Virus record (IMG/VR): IMGVR_UViG_3300031658_000028
Location: 1 to 39,541 of that record
DNA length: 39,541 bases
Reading direction: 5' to 3' (one strand)
Origin: a virus
Of the stretch, positions 7,464-14,375 are shown in pieces. The notes under the pieces were generated by a model that saw only the letters and a program-made list of their open reading frames with translations, did not search any database and was not told where the DNA came from. The position numbers were made by a program, and so were the translations under genes. The stretch's first letter is position 1. The number at the start of each line of letters is the position of its first letter.

Positions 7464-8572
7464 CTTATTATATCTATCGTGTTAATTGTTTCGGAATTCC
7501 AAACTTCCAGTTCCTTTCGTATCCGGCCGTCTGATACCAAGTTGTTATATCGTTTGATTGCCTTCTTGCGCCACCACTCAATAACATTGGGCAGTTCAAA
7601 CCTATCAAAGTTCTCCGCCTTTTCTAATTGTTGCGTCTTACCTAAAAGAACATCCTGTACATTAGAATATCCATACTCACTCATATAGAATCTTTTCTGC
7701 GTGGTAACATCGGTTGATTTCTTAATTACGTCACAGAATAGTTCATATGCCTTATCATCATGTACTTTCAAATTTTGTTTGAGTACCTGTATCATCTTAG
7801 TTTGATACTTTAGTTTTCTACTGGATGCACCTTTGTGAATAAGTACTTCACCACCGTTCTTTTCTTCAAACCAATCTCTCAGGTGAAAGTATATATCTTC
7901 ACCCATAGTCAACAAGAAGGATGACATGGTGTCACCTTTATATCTTAGGAAAGGTTTCATGCCATCATACATTGATGCACCTTTAATATTGCCGTATAAG
8001 GAAGTGGTCTCAAACAAACAAAACTCTGTCTTATACTTTCTGTTCAACATTCTCCGTACTTCATGCGAACAACAAATTGCAGCCAGTAACTTACCACCCA
8101 GATAATTAAATCCGAATGGTTGTACTGGAACTATATTAAACCCCATGATTGCCCGTTTATTAAAAATGGGCAAGTCGGGAACACCACCAAGAAAATCATT
8201 CCTTGGTTTGGAGTTTATTAGAGGTGAACCCAACTTGATAAATCCAACCGCCTTATTGGTAGTTGTTTCTTTGACCACAAGTTTCATTTCCTTGCCTGGC
8301 GCTTGGTCTGGTGAGAAAGATGCAGTCATCTCTAACATTTGATCAAACGATTGGTTAGGTACTTGTACGATTTCAAAGTTCATATCTTCTGGATGCATGT
8401 CCCATGATTGAAACATATCATCTTCTACACTCATACCAAAAAGAGGCGGTGGCAGTTTGTTCACCCTGTCTATCTTTCTGATACGAAAGTAATCATCTAT
8501 CCTCTCAAACTGAGAAAAATAATCGATGACTAGTTTACTAGCATAAATTGTATCTTCTTTACTGAGATGCAT
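7460..8572 (-). CDS. DUF4338/DruA-like protein, function unknown
   Basis: 370 residues from the ATG at 8572, preferred because AAGAG stands seven bases before it; earlier in-frame starts lie deep in the neighbour gene. The central part (about 95-215) has VGFIKLGSPL, then AIMGFNIVPV and LGGKLLAAIC, then FCLFETTSLYGNIKGASMYDG. This order of a substrate-exposing sheet, a helix after a conserved Leu-Ala, and a LFETT plus GxxY/M segment recalls DUF4338, the family of Druantia DruA. The resemblance is remote and judged by eye. The C-terminal third is basic and helical, suggesting nucleic-acid contact. It overlaps the upstream gene by 14 bases. Confidence 0.55.
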   Translation of the reverse strand: MHLSKEDTIYASKLVIDYFSQFERIDDYFRIRKIDRVNKLPPPLFGMSVEDDMFQSWDMHPEDMNFEIVQVPNQSFDQMLEMTASFSPDQAPGKEMKLVVKETTTNKAVGFIKLGSPLINSKPRNDFLGGVPDLPIFNKRAIMGFNIVPVQPFGFNYLGGKLLAAICCSHEVRRMLNRKYKTEFCLFETTSLYGNIKGASMYDGMKPFLRYKGDTMSSFLLTMGEDIYFHLRDWFEEKNGGEVLIHKGASSRKLKYQTKMIQVLKQNLKVHDDKAYELFCDVIKKSTDVTTQKRFYMSEYGYSNVQDVLLGKTQQLEKAENFDRFELPNVIEWWRKKAIKRYNNLVSDGRIRKELEVWNSETINTIDIIR

Positions 8573-9119
8573 AGTTAGACTCTTGGTCATTGAACCACGA
8601 TGGTATTTGTCTGGATGTCCACTTTGCAAATCCTTTCTTTTCCTTGATGTAATATTCTCGGTAAGCATTGACTGTGATAGATTGTTTGCAATTGTCTGGC
8701 ATGCATTGTGGTGGGTCAGTAAAAATACCTGTTGGGATATTGACGGGAGGCGTTGACAAGAAGTTCCGCAACTTATAATCTGTCATGTGTACTCTGCCAT
8801 ATCGATGCGTGTATTCATCACACAGAGAAACGAACAGTTCGTACATGTACTGATACTGCACTTTGTTTTTGCGAACCCATATAGCAGATGGGTGATTGAC
8901 ATGTGAGGCCTTGTACAGGACACCTTCGCGGTCTGACTCAGACAGTCTCCACCGTTGGATGCGTCTACCACTAGAGGCGTCAATGTAGTGGTCGCCATCG
9001 AGCATTCTGTGCGCGGTTGATAGTAGTTGCGCGTACTCGATGACCATCTTTACTACATGTTTATCGCAGTGATATGTCGCAGATTCGGCCGGTTGTCTGT
9101 GTAGATAAAATATGTTCAT
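8559..9119 (-). CDS. Conserved phage protein rich in His/Cys motifs (186 aa)
   Basis: 186 residues. The N-terminal MNIFYLHRQP followed by YHCDKHVVKM, then SHVNHPSAIWVRKN and the C-terminal YREYYIKEKKGFAKW are recognisable hallmarks of a family found in many phages but, as far as I recall, without an assigned biochemical function. The conserved His and Cys residues (CDKH, HVNH) could bind metal or act in catalysis. No membrane segment is present. It is the first gene behind the early-type promoter at 9156-9184 with a leader of about 35 bases, so it should be expressed early together with the genes below it. Confidence 0.75.
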   Translation of the reverse strand: MNIFYLHRQPAESATYHCDKHVVKMVIEYAQLLSTAHRMLDGDHYIDASSGRRIQRWRLSESDREGVLYKASHVNHPSAIWVRKNKVQYQYMYELFVSLCDEYTHRYGRVHMTDYKLRNFLSTPPVNIPTGIFTDPPQCMPDNCKQSITVNAYREYYIKEKKGFAKWTSRQIPSWFNDQESNYASQ

Positions 9120-9155
9120 AATAAAGAAAACTCCAATTAAACTCTATATGCACAC

Positions 9156-9184
9156 ATGATCTCATATTCCAGACCAGAAGTCAA
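9156..9184 (-). promoter_or_regulatory. Early-type sigma70 promoter after gp55
   Basis: Minus strand TTGACT (9184-9179), 17-base spacer ending in TGA (extended -10), then GATCAT (9161-9156). The -35 contains the TGA stop codon of the gp55 gene (9183-9181). It shares the string TTGACTTCTG with the promoters at 689-717 and 9842-9870. Confidence 0.65.
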
Positions 9185-9807
9185 GACTTTTTTTCGTCTT
9201 TTACCTCTTCGGGATTGTCTGATAACTGGGGTATCTTTTCCTTGGCCAACTTGAGTGCCTCTTTATCATCTAGATATAGGGGGCGTCTTTTAGGCATCTT
9301 CTTATCTTGGTCAGCGTACTGCGCCTTGTGTTTCTCGGCATCATCTATCTGTTTCTTCATGTACTCAACAAAATCAGCTGACCCAGACTGTGCGCCTTCG
9401 GAATCCAACATACCTTGTAGGTCAAGGTTTTGAATATACTTGTACTTAGTGTCAAGTTGTTTCTTTTCCTTCTGGATACGTCTTAGGAAGGCGTAGTAGG
9501 TAATCTGTGTGAAGTAAGCAAAGGGGTTCTTGGACTTGTCATGGTCAAAGTTATCAATGTAGGTTATACAATTTTCTATTCCATCAAGAATCATCTCCTC
9601 TCTGAAAGTATAATTCACAAAGTTACTCTTATAAGCCAAGTGATTGGCAATCTTAACCATACACTCACCGATGTACTCACCAACACGAGGTTTTGGGTCT
9701 CCCCTATCCAGTGCAGCTAATCGATTAATCCTATACTCAGTCATCGCAACAAGGAAATCCTTATTGTTGACGTAGTGCCTGCTTGGTGTTTTTGTTTTCT
9801 TAGCCAT
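9181..9807 (-). CDS. 55: Late-transcription sigma factor gp55
   Basis: Product of 208 residues from the ATG at 9807. HYVNNKDFL near the N-terminus and the stretch EEMILDGIENC, then KNPFAYFTQITYYAFLRRI match the region-2-like core of T4 gp55, which directs host RNA polymerase to TATAAATA late promoters. The tail is charged and may contact the sliding clamp pathway. Start choice: ATGs at 9843 and 9831 are in frame, but 9843 lies inside the -10 hexamer of the promoter at 9842-9870 and 9831 would have almost no leader. 9807 has AAGAAGAAG in front and gives a T4-like length ahead of YVNNK. The exact late consensus upstream of several structural genes fits with this factor. Confidence 0.93.
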   Translation of the reverse strand: MAKKTKTPSRHYVNNKDFLVAMTEYRINRLAALDRGDPKPRVGEYIGECMVKIANHLAYKSNFVNYTFREEMILDGIENCITYIDNFDHDKSKNPFAYFTQITYYAFLRRIQKEKKQLDTKYKYIQNLDLQGMLDSEGAQSGSADFVEYMKKQIDDAEKHKAQYADQDKKMPKRRPLYLDDKEALKLAKEKIPQLSDNPEEVKDEKKS

Positions 9808-9841
9808 AGTCTTCTTCTTAGTTACTGTCATTATGTTACCC

Positions 9842-9870
9842 ATTATATAGTATTGTTACCCAGAAGTCAA
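9842..9870 (-). promoter_or_regulatory. Strong early-type sigma70 promoter for gp55
   Basis: Minus strand TTGACT (9870-9865), 17-base spacer, perfect TATAAT (9847-9842). It shares TTGACTTCTG with two other sites. Transcription should begin near 9835. It stands back to back with the plus-strand promoter at 9906-9934, with 35 AT-rich bases between the two -35 boxes. Confidence 0.85.
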
Positions 9871-9905
9871 GCCCTTATTTATTTTAATTTAATTGCAAAT
9901 AGTTC

Positions 9906-9934
9906 TTGACAACTGCCTGGGGATGATGTATAAT
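9906..9934 (+). promoter_or_regulatory. Perfect consensus sigma70 promoter facing against the gene array
   Basis: TTGACA (9906-9911), exactly 17 bases, TATAAT (9929-9934) on the plus strand. Every annotated gene for kilobases on either side is on the minus strand, so this promoter would make an RNA antisense to the 3' end of the gene at 9971-10408. A 76-codon plus ORF with an AGGGA in front begins at 9955, but its composition looks like an antisense shadow. Confidence 0.75.
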
Positions 9935-9970
9935 ACCTTGTCGTTTAAGGGAAGATGGCAGTAGCTGCTG

Positions 9971-10408
9971 CTAGTGAAGCACACGTTTCCTTCTGCCGAC
10001 AATCTCTTCAACCATTTCTTTCAGTGTCTCCTCATCATATTCCGCACTATCAAGATAATCGTCAATGGTTTCTTGATTTATTACGTCATCGTCTTCTTCC
10101 GACATCTCACCTTCAATGTCTTCAAAGTATGTTTCCTTTAGTTCTTCAAATCCCTTTGCGAAATATTCACTCAGCGGCGCAATAGATAATACATTACTTT
10201 TATTTATTTCAAATGCGGTGGCGCTTGTAAATGACATCCAAGGTCTAATAGAATAGGCCTCTTGAGTTTTATTCACAGGGATTCGCATTACCTCCATTGG
10301 GTAATGAACCATATACTTACCTTCCGAGTCTAATTGAATAGACTCTTCAACATCAGCTACAATCTGTAGTCCACTTTCAAAACAGATTATCTTTGGTGAA
10401 TGATTCAT
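9971..10408 (-). CDS. Possible Sm-like (Hfq-fold) RNA-binding protein
   Basis: 145 residues. The first about 95 residues are beta-rich: SGLQIVADVEES, then YMVHYPMEVMRI, SIRPWMSFTSA and NKSNVLSIAPLSEYF. This spacing of a short strand, a bent sheet with a pro-aromatic PW, and a final Ser-Val-Leu strand resembles Sm1/Sm2 patterns, and an Sm-like fold has been described for a protein of putative cyanophage origin. The last 45 residues are strongly acidic (GEMSEEDDD) and end in basic GRRKR. It sits between gp55 and UvsW, whose stop it overlaps by four bases. The family assignment is an inference by eye; the gene itself is secure from length, overlap and composition. Confidence 0.72.
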   Translation of the reverse strand: MNHSPKIICFESGLQIVADVEESIQLDSEGKYMVHYPMEVMRIPVNKTQEAYSIRPWMSFTSATAFEINKSNVLSIAPLSEYFAKGFEELKETYFEDIEGEMSEEDDDVINQETIDDYLDSAEYDEETLKEMVEEIVGRRKRVLH

Positions 10409-11883
10409 ATCTTTGAGTTTACCTTAACTATCTTATAATCGAAAGATTCTTCGTTGTACATCTTAACTCTTTCAAGAAGGTGATTCAACGTGTAATTCTT
10501 TTTATCCTTCCAAGAGAGGTCATCTCCTACATCAAACAAGTTACACTTGTCTTTCTGTTCACTTTTTCTAAGTCCTCGACCAATAGACTGTAGGTTTCTG
10601 ATTCTACTTTTACTGGGTGAGGCAAACACAATATTGTTTAGACTCCTTATATTTATACCCGTAGAAAAAGTTCCGTAACTGGCAATGATTATGGTGTCGG
10701 TTGATTGTTCAGTGAGTTTCCTTATCTCTTCTCGTTGGGTAGTCTCAGTACCACCGAACACAAAGTACACTGGGCGTTTTGTCATCTTCTTTATCATTTC
10801 GTTTAAGACTGCACCGTGTTTTTCTACAAACTGATAGAGTAGAAGTGTGTTGCCTTTCTGTGCAACAGTCAGTTTAGTAATGATATCATTCCTACCAACG
10901 TGGCTTACCAAGAAATCCATTTCTTCTGGGTAGGTCATTTTGGATACTAGTTTCCTCTCGTTGTCTGCATACTCAATTAACATACAAACAATTTTTAGTT
11001 CGGCGAGTTCCTTCTTGTCCATCAGTGTCTTGGTATCAGTTACTTTGTACACCTTGCCAAAGACTCCCTCCAACACTAGTCTATGCGTCTTAGTACCATC
11101 CAGCGTACCAGTAGTACCTATCCTGAATCTGGCGTTAACGCATTTGTCCATAAGTGTCTGTAAAGATTTTGCCTTGAATAGGTGGGCCTCATCGCCATAG
11201 ACCACATCAAATTCTTCAAACCACGACTTCGGGTATTTGTAGATTGATTGCCATGTCGAGATAATTACATCAGCTTGGTTTGTCTTTTCTTTACCACCAT
11301 ATATCCTATGACAATACTTTTCTACACTGAAACCATTGTGTGTCGAGTAGTCGGCGAAATCACCGTACATCTGTTCTACTAAAGAGGTAGTAGGAACCAC
11401 TATAAGTTGTTTCCTCCCTAAGGCGTGATGGTATCGCGCCAGAGAGTATATTATGAGGGACTTTCCGCTAGCGGTGGGTGATAGAAGGAGACTCCTGCCA
11501 CGGTTGATTGCATCGTATATTGCGTTCTCTTGGTAGTCTCTTGCCTGTATTGGTTTTCCGTTGCCGTGTAGTTTTAATCTCTGGGTAAATTCTTTCACCT
11601 CTTCCATCGGCATGGATTCACCAATGTCATCCATCTCCAACACGACTTTGTATTCTAGTTGTTCTGCAAACTCCAACAGATAAGGTAACAGACCGACATA
11701 AAGTTCCATTGTCTGCATGTTGTACAAACGGATCTTCCCATCCCAGTGACGGTTTCTAAATGATGGCATGAACGAGGCTCCCGGCACCTCAAAGGTAAAG
11801 AAGTCAGAAATCTCCCTCGTTATGCCATCATCTGACGCAGCCACATTCATATGAACATGGTCTTTTTGTTTAATAAAAATCAT
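10405..11883 (-). CDS. uvsW: UvsW-type SF2 DNA/RNA helicase
   Basis: 492 residues, close to T4 UvsW. Residues 1-105 match the substrate-binding N-terminal domain (FRNRHWDGKIRLYN). The helicase core follows: Q-motif-like RDYQENAI at 116, Walker A SPTASGKS at 135-142, DEAH at 231-234, TTGTLD near 258 and QSIGRGLRK at 432-440 (motif VI). UvsW branch-migrates recombination intermediates and unwinds R-loops, shifting replication from origin-dependent to recombination-dependent mode. It lies directly after uvsY, as in T4. No clear ribosome site stands before the ATG at 11883, so coupling to uvsY (one base apart) is likely. Confidence 0.97.
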   Translation of the reverse strand: MIFIKQKDHVHMNVAASDDGITREISDFFTFEVPGASFMPSFRNRHWDGKIRLYNMQTMELYVGLLPYLLEFAEQLEYKVVLEMDDIGESMPMEEVKEFTQRLKLHGNGKPIQARDYQENAIYDAINRGRSLLLSPTASGKSLIIYSLARYHHALGRKQLIVVPTTSLVEQMYGDFADYSTHNGFSVEKYCHRIYGGKEKTNQADVIISTWQSIYKYPKSWFEEFDVVYGDEAHLFKAKSLQTLMDKCVNARFRIGTTGTLDGTKTHRLVLEGVFGKVYKVTDTKTLMDKKELAELKIVCMLIEYADNERKLVSKMTYPEEMDFLVSHVGRNDIITKLTVAQKGNTLLLYQFVEKHGAVLNEMIKKMTKRPVYFVFGGTETTQREEIRKLTEQSTDTIIIASYGTFSTGINIRSLNNIVFASPSKSRIRNLQSIGRGLRKSEQKDKCNLFDVGDDLSWKDKKNYTLNHLLERVKMYNEESFDYKIVKVNSKI

Positions 11884-11884
11884 A

Positions 11885-12328
11885 TTATATTAGGCCGGCC
11901 TGTGTCTTGTTCCATTCAACGGCATTTTTGATGTCCCATGTACGCGAGTTTAAACTACGCAACACTCTATCAAGAAAGTCCACAGTTGTTTCTAGGTAAT
12001 ACACTTTATCTTGTTGTTTGATTACGTCACCATCTCCATCTAGTACTGACCTCATATCTGATTTGAGAACAGAGTTTTTTCTCCACGGTTCCCAACCAAG
12101 TGAGTCGAGTTCCTCTCTAGATAATTCCCCACGGAAGTATTCTGACTTGACTCTCTCGAGCCGGTGTAAGTCGGCGGCCGCCTTTCTTACTTGTAGTTTG
12201 AAATTTGATAAGTGGGTAACATACTTAGAGTGTAGAAGCGGCGTCCTAGTAGACGAGCTTCCCAAGTCTAGTTCATCGATTTTTGCGTCTGCCGCCCACA
12301 TGTCTTGTAGTTCACTTAATGTTGCCAT
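11885..12328 (-). CDS. uvsY: Recombination mediator UvsY
   Basis: 147 residues, the usual length. The helical composition with SKYVTHLSNFKLQVR in the N-terminal half, LDSLGWEPWRKN in the middle and a C-terminal RSLNSRTWDIKNAVEW segment match UvsY of T4-like marine phages. UvsY loads the UvsX recombinase onto single-stranded DNA by displacing gp32. Its position between uvsW and the structural block starting with a tail-tube-like gene is the same as in related phages. Confidence 0.92.
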   Translation of the reverse strand: MATLSELQDMWAADAKIDELDLGSSSTRTPLLHSKYVTHLSNFKLQVRKAAADLHRLERVKSEYFRGELSREELDSLGWEPWRKNSVLKSDMRSVLDGDGDVIKQQDKVYYLETTVDFLDRVLRSLNSRTWDIKNAVEWNKTQAGLI

Positions 12329-12342
12329 AATATACTCTAGGT

Positions 12343-12930
12343 TTACGTTACTGGTTTGATATTAAATATCCTGTACTTAAACGATGCAATCCCGACAAAA
12401 TACGGTGAGTCCCCACCTGATATATCAAAGTCTAGTCCACTGAGGGCAATTGGGAAAGCATCCTTAAACAGTATCTCCATGTTTGGATTGTTGTTAGAGT
12501 CCAACACGAACAGACTTGCGTCACTAACCTGTCCAATGGATTCTTGTTTCTTAGTATTCTGTCCTCCAGTTCGCCATCCCTGACCCTTAATAAACGAACC
12601 AAACTGGGCGTGTTTCTCTGGGAATCCCAACCCAACTAACCAGTTGTATAACTCAGTGTAGTTGGTCATGTCTTCTTGTATCAAGAATCTTATGTTTAGG
12701 TCACCAAAAGTAAGTTTGTCGCCCGGATATGGTATGTCAGATAGGGGGGTGCTCTGTGTAGGAAATCCCAAAGTCATGTCTGGAATGTTTGCACCCTGAC
12801 AAAAGAATGCTACGTTGGGTATGTTATGAACTTGGAACTTAAACCCATTGGGTCTGAGGTAGTCAAGTTCTACTCCCGTTGCAGCTGCAAAGTTGCCTTC
12901 TGCGATATTTGGATTTGGTGTGAATGCCAT
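12343..12930 (-). CDS. Tail-tube-like virion protein (gp19/gp54-type fold)
   Basis: 195 residues, with AGGGAG in front of the ATG. NGFKFQVHNIPNVAFFCQGANIPDM, PLSDIPYPGDKLTFGDLNIRFLIQEDM and the ending VGIASFKYRIFNI follow the pattern of phage tail-tube proteins: an N-terminal strand pair, the loop that packs against neighbours, and a terminal strand. It differs from the main tube gene at 18823-19341, so it is probably a second tube-family member, such as a baseplate tube initiator or a structural paralogue. It has its own exact late promoter at 12964-12971 and follows the gp23 terminator. Confidence 0.75.
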   Translation of the reverse strand: MAFTPNPNIAEGNFAAATGVELDYLRPNGFKFQVHNIPNVAFFCQGANIPDMTLGFPTQSTPLSDIPYPGDKLTFGDLNIRFLIQEDMTNYTELYNWLVGLGFPEKHAQFGSFIKGQGWRTGGQNTKKQESIGQVSDASLFVLDSNNNPNMEILFKDAFPIALSGLDFDISGGDSPYFVGIASFKYRIFNIKPVT

Positions 12931-12963
12931 TTCTGACTCCCTAAGTTTGTCTTGTCTTATACC

Positions 12964-12971
12964 TATTTATA
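12964..12971 (-). promoter_or_regulatory. T4-type late promoter (TATAAATA)
   Basis: Exact TATAAATA on the minus strand, followed by GG, 34 bases from the ATG at 12930 and just past the gp23 terminator. It should start late transcription of the tail-tube-like gene and continue into uvsY and uvsW. Confidence 0.8.
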
Positions 12972-12985
12972 ACAAATCTTAAGCC

Positions 12986-13016
12986 AAAAAAAAGGGAGAC
13001 CCTAAAGTCTCCCTTT
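12986..13016 (-). terminator. Strong rho-independent terminator after gp23
   Basis: Ten base pairs: AAAGGGAGAC (13016-13007) with GTCTCCCTTT (13000-12991), six-base loop, then a T run (12993-12986). It isolates the very abundant gp23 transcript from the genes below it. Confidence 0.95.
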
Positions 13017-13051
13017 GAAAGTGGTTGGGTTAACCCCAACTTCTTTTTGGT

Positions 13052-14317
13052 TTACATCAAGTTTGCAATCTTAACCGAACGATAGTACTGGTTACGGTTA
13101 GCAGTGAAAGTGTCACCATCAGTAGTTCCGTTTGACTGTGTTACGAATGGGTTAGCAATCATACCGTAGCGAGTCTTAAAACCAATTTTTGGTTGGAAGG
13201 TAGCAGGGTCGATAGCGCGAACCATTTGCAGAGGCACATAAGGACAGTAAAATAAACCAGCGTCATAAGGTGAAGTACCTTTATAACCAACACAGTAGAA
13301 CTGACTAGCAGAACCAGTGTTAGCGGAATAAGGGTCAACATATACTTTATAACGACCATTGAGGATACCAGCAAAAGTATTACCTGTATCGTCTACGTTC
13401 AAGTTTGTGTCAAGAGCAGGAGCATAGTCTAACGCACCAGCCATTGAAAGTGCAGAAGCAACATCTGAAGAACAGATGATGAAGTTACCCTTCCCTCTAC
13501 GAGTGTCTTGAGCAATTACATTGGCATCACGTTCAATGTTGAACAAGAGACCTTTGAATCGTTCTACAGACCATCGACCGTTTGAGTCAACGTCAAGGTC
13601 AAAAGTACCAGCGGTTGCAGTAGATGCAGCACCAGTTTTTGCGACCTTGTAGATAGTACGGATTACTTCACGGTTAATTTCCGCGAGGATTTCTTGAGAA
13701 AGAATGTTTGACAATTCTGACTCAGCATCAAGACCGTGAACTGCCTTGAGGTCTTGTGCAAGTTCAACAGTATATTCTGCTTTCAGGGCACGAGACTTAG
13801 CGGTTACAGTAGTCTTCTCGATTGAGAATGCCATCTGGTTAAGAGTAGTGTCATCGCCAAATGTTTCAGCGTTGTCACGAGTTGCACCAGTACCAGTAGT
13901 ATAAGTACCGTCAACTGGGTTAGACCCAGCGTGAGTTCCTGCACCAGAGAAATCTGTGTCTGCTTCGTTGAATAAAGCCTCTGTACCAGTTTGACTAGTA
14001 TAGTGTGACTTCATTGCAAAGATTAGACCAGTTGGCCCTGTCATTGGTTGAACACCACAGACATCATACGCCATCAAGTTAGGAAGGGCACGCCTTACCA
14101 ATGAGATGAGGATGGGGTCATAAGTGTCAACAGCACCTGACATGTTGTTTGCATTTACTGCTTCGTTGATAATTCCTTTTTCTTCACGCAGTGCCTTCTC
14201 TTGGTTCTCAAGAATAATAGCTGTTACCGCTTTACGGTAACTATCCTTGATAACACCCAGATCCGGATGTTCCAATACTGGACTCCACTTTTTTTGGATT
14301 TCTTCTGAAAGATACAT
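13052..14317 (-). CDS. 23: Major capsid protein gp23
   Basis: 421 residues with AGGAG before the ATG. The N-terminal delta region holds KWSPVLEHPDLG, a standard gp23 signature. The prohead-protease site fits the (L/I)xE rule at I50-N51-E52, so the mature protein would begin at A53 (AVNANNMSG). LISLVRRALPNLMAYDVCGVQPMTGP and the C-terminal KIGFKTRYGMIANP are also typical. It forms the hexamers of the head. It has an exact late promoter upstream (14362-14369) and a strong terminator directly downstream, as suits the most abundant virion protein. Confidence 0.98.
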   Translation of the reverse strand: MYLSEEIQKKWSPVLEHPDLGVIKDSYRKAVTAIILENQEKALREEKGIINEAVNANNMSGAVDTYDPILISLVRRALPNLMAYDVCGVQPMTGPTGLIFAMKSHYTSQTGTEALFNEADTDFSGAGTHAGSNPVDGTYTTGTGATRDNAETFGDDTTLNQMAFSIEKTTVTAKSRALKAEYTVELAQDLKAVHGLDAESELSNILSQEILAEINREVIRTIYKVAKTGAASTATAGTFDLDVDSNGRWSVERFKGLLFNIERDANVIAQDTRRGKGNFIICSSDVASALSMAGALDYAPALDTNLNVDDTGNTFAGILNGRYKVYVDPYSANTGSASQFYCVGYKGTSPYDAGLFYCPYVPLQMVRAIDPATFQPKIGFKTRYGMIANPFVTQSNGTTDGDTFTANRNQYYRSVKIANLM

Positions 14318-14361
14318 TGTAGTCTCCTATTTACTTTCTTTGGTTATTAACTTGTTAAGGT

Positions 14362-14369
14362 TATTTATA
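14362..14369 (-). promoter_or_regulatory. T4-type late promoter for gp23
   Basis: Exact TATAAATA on the minus strand, 45 bases from the gp23 ATG, in the 58-base gap between gp22 and gp23. Confidence 0.85.
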
Positions 14370-14375
14370 TAATAC

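Noticed and set aside
9955-10185. 76-codon plus-strand ORF behind the perfect promoter, with AGGGA before its ATG
   Set aside because: It lies wholly antisense to the 145-residue gene, and its His/Leu/Gln-rich product looks like a shadow of that gene's acidic C-terminus. Kept only as a possible antisense RNA.
10650-10657. Exact TATAAATA on the minus strand inside uvsW
   Set aside because: It lies well inside a coding sequence and about 250 bases before the next gene start; probably chance.
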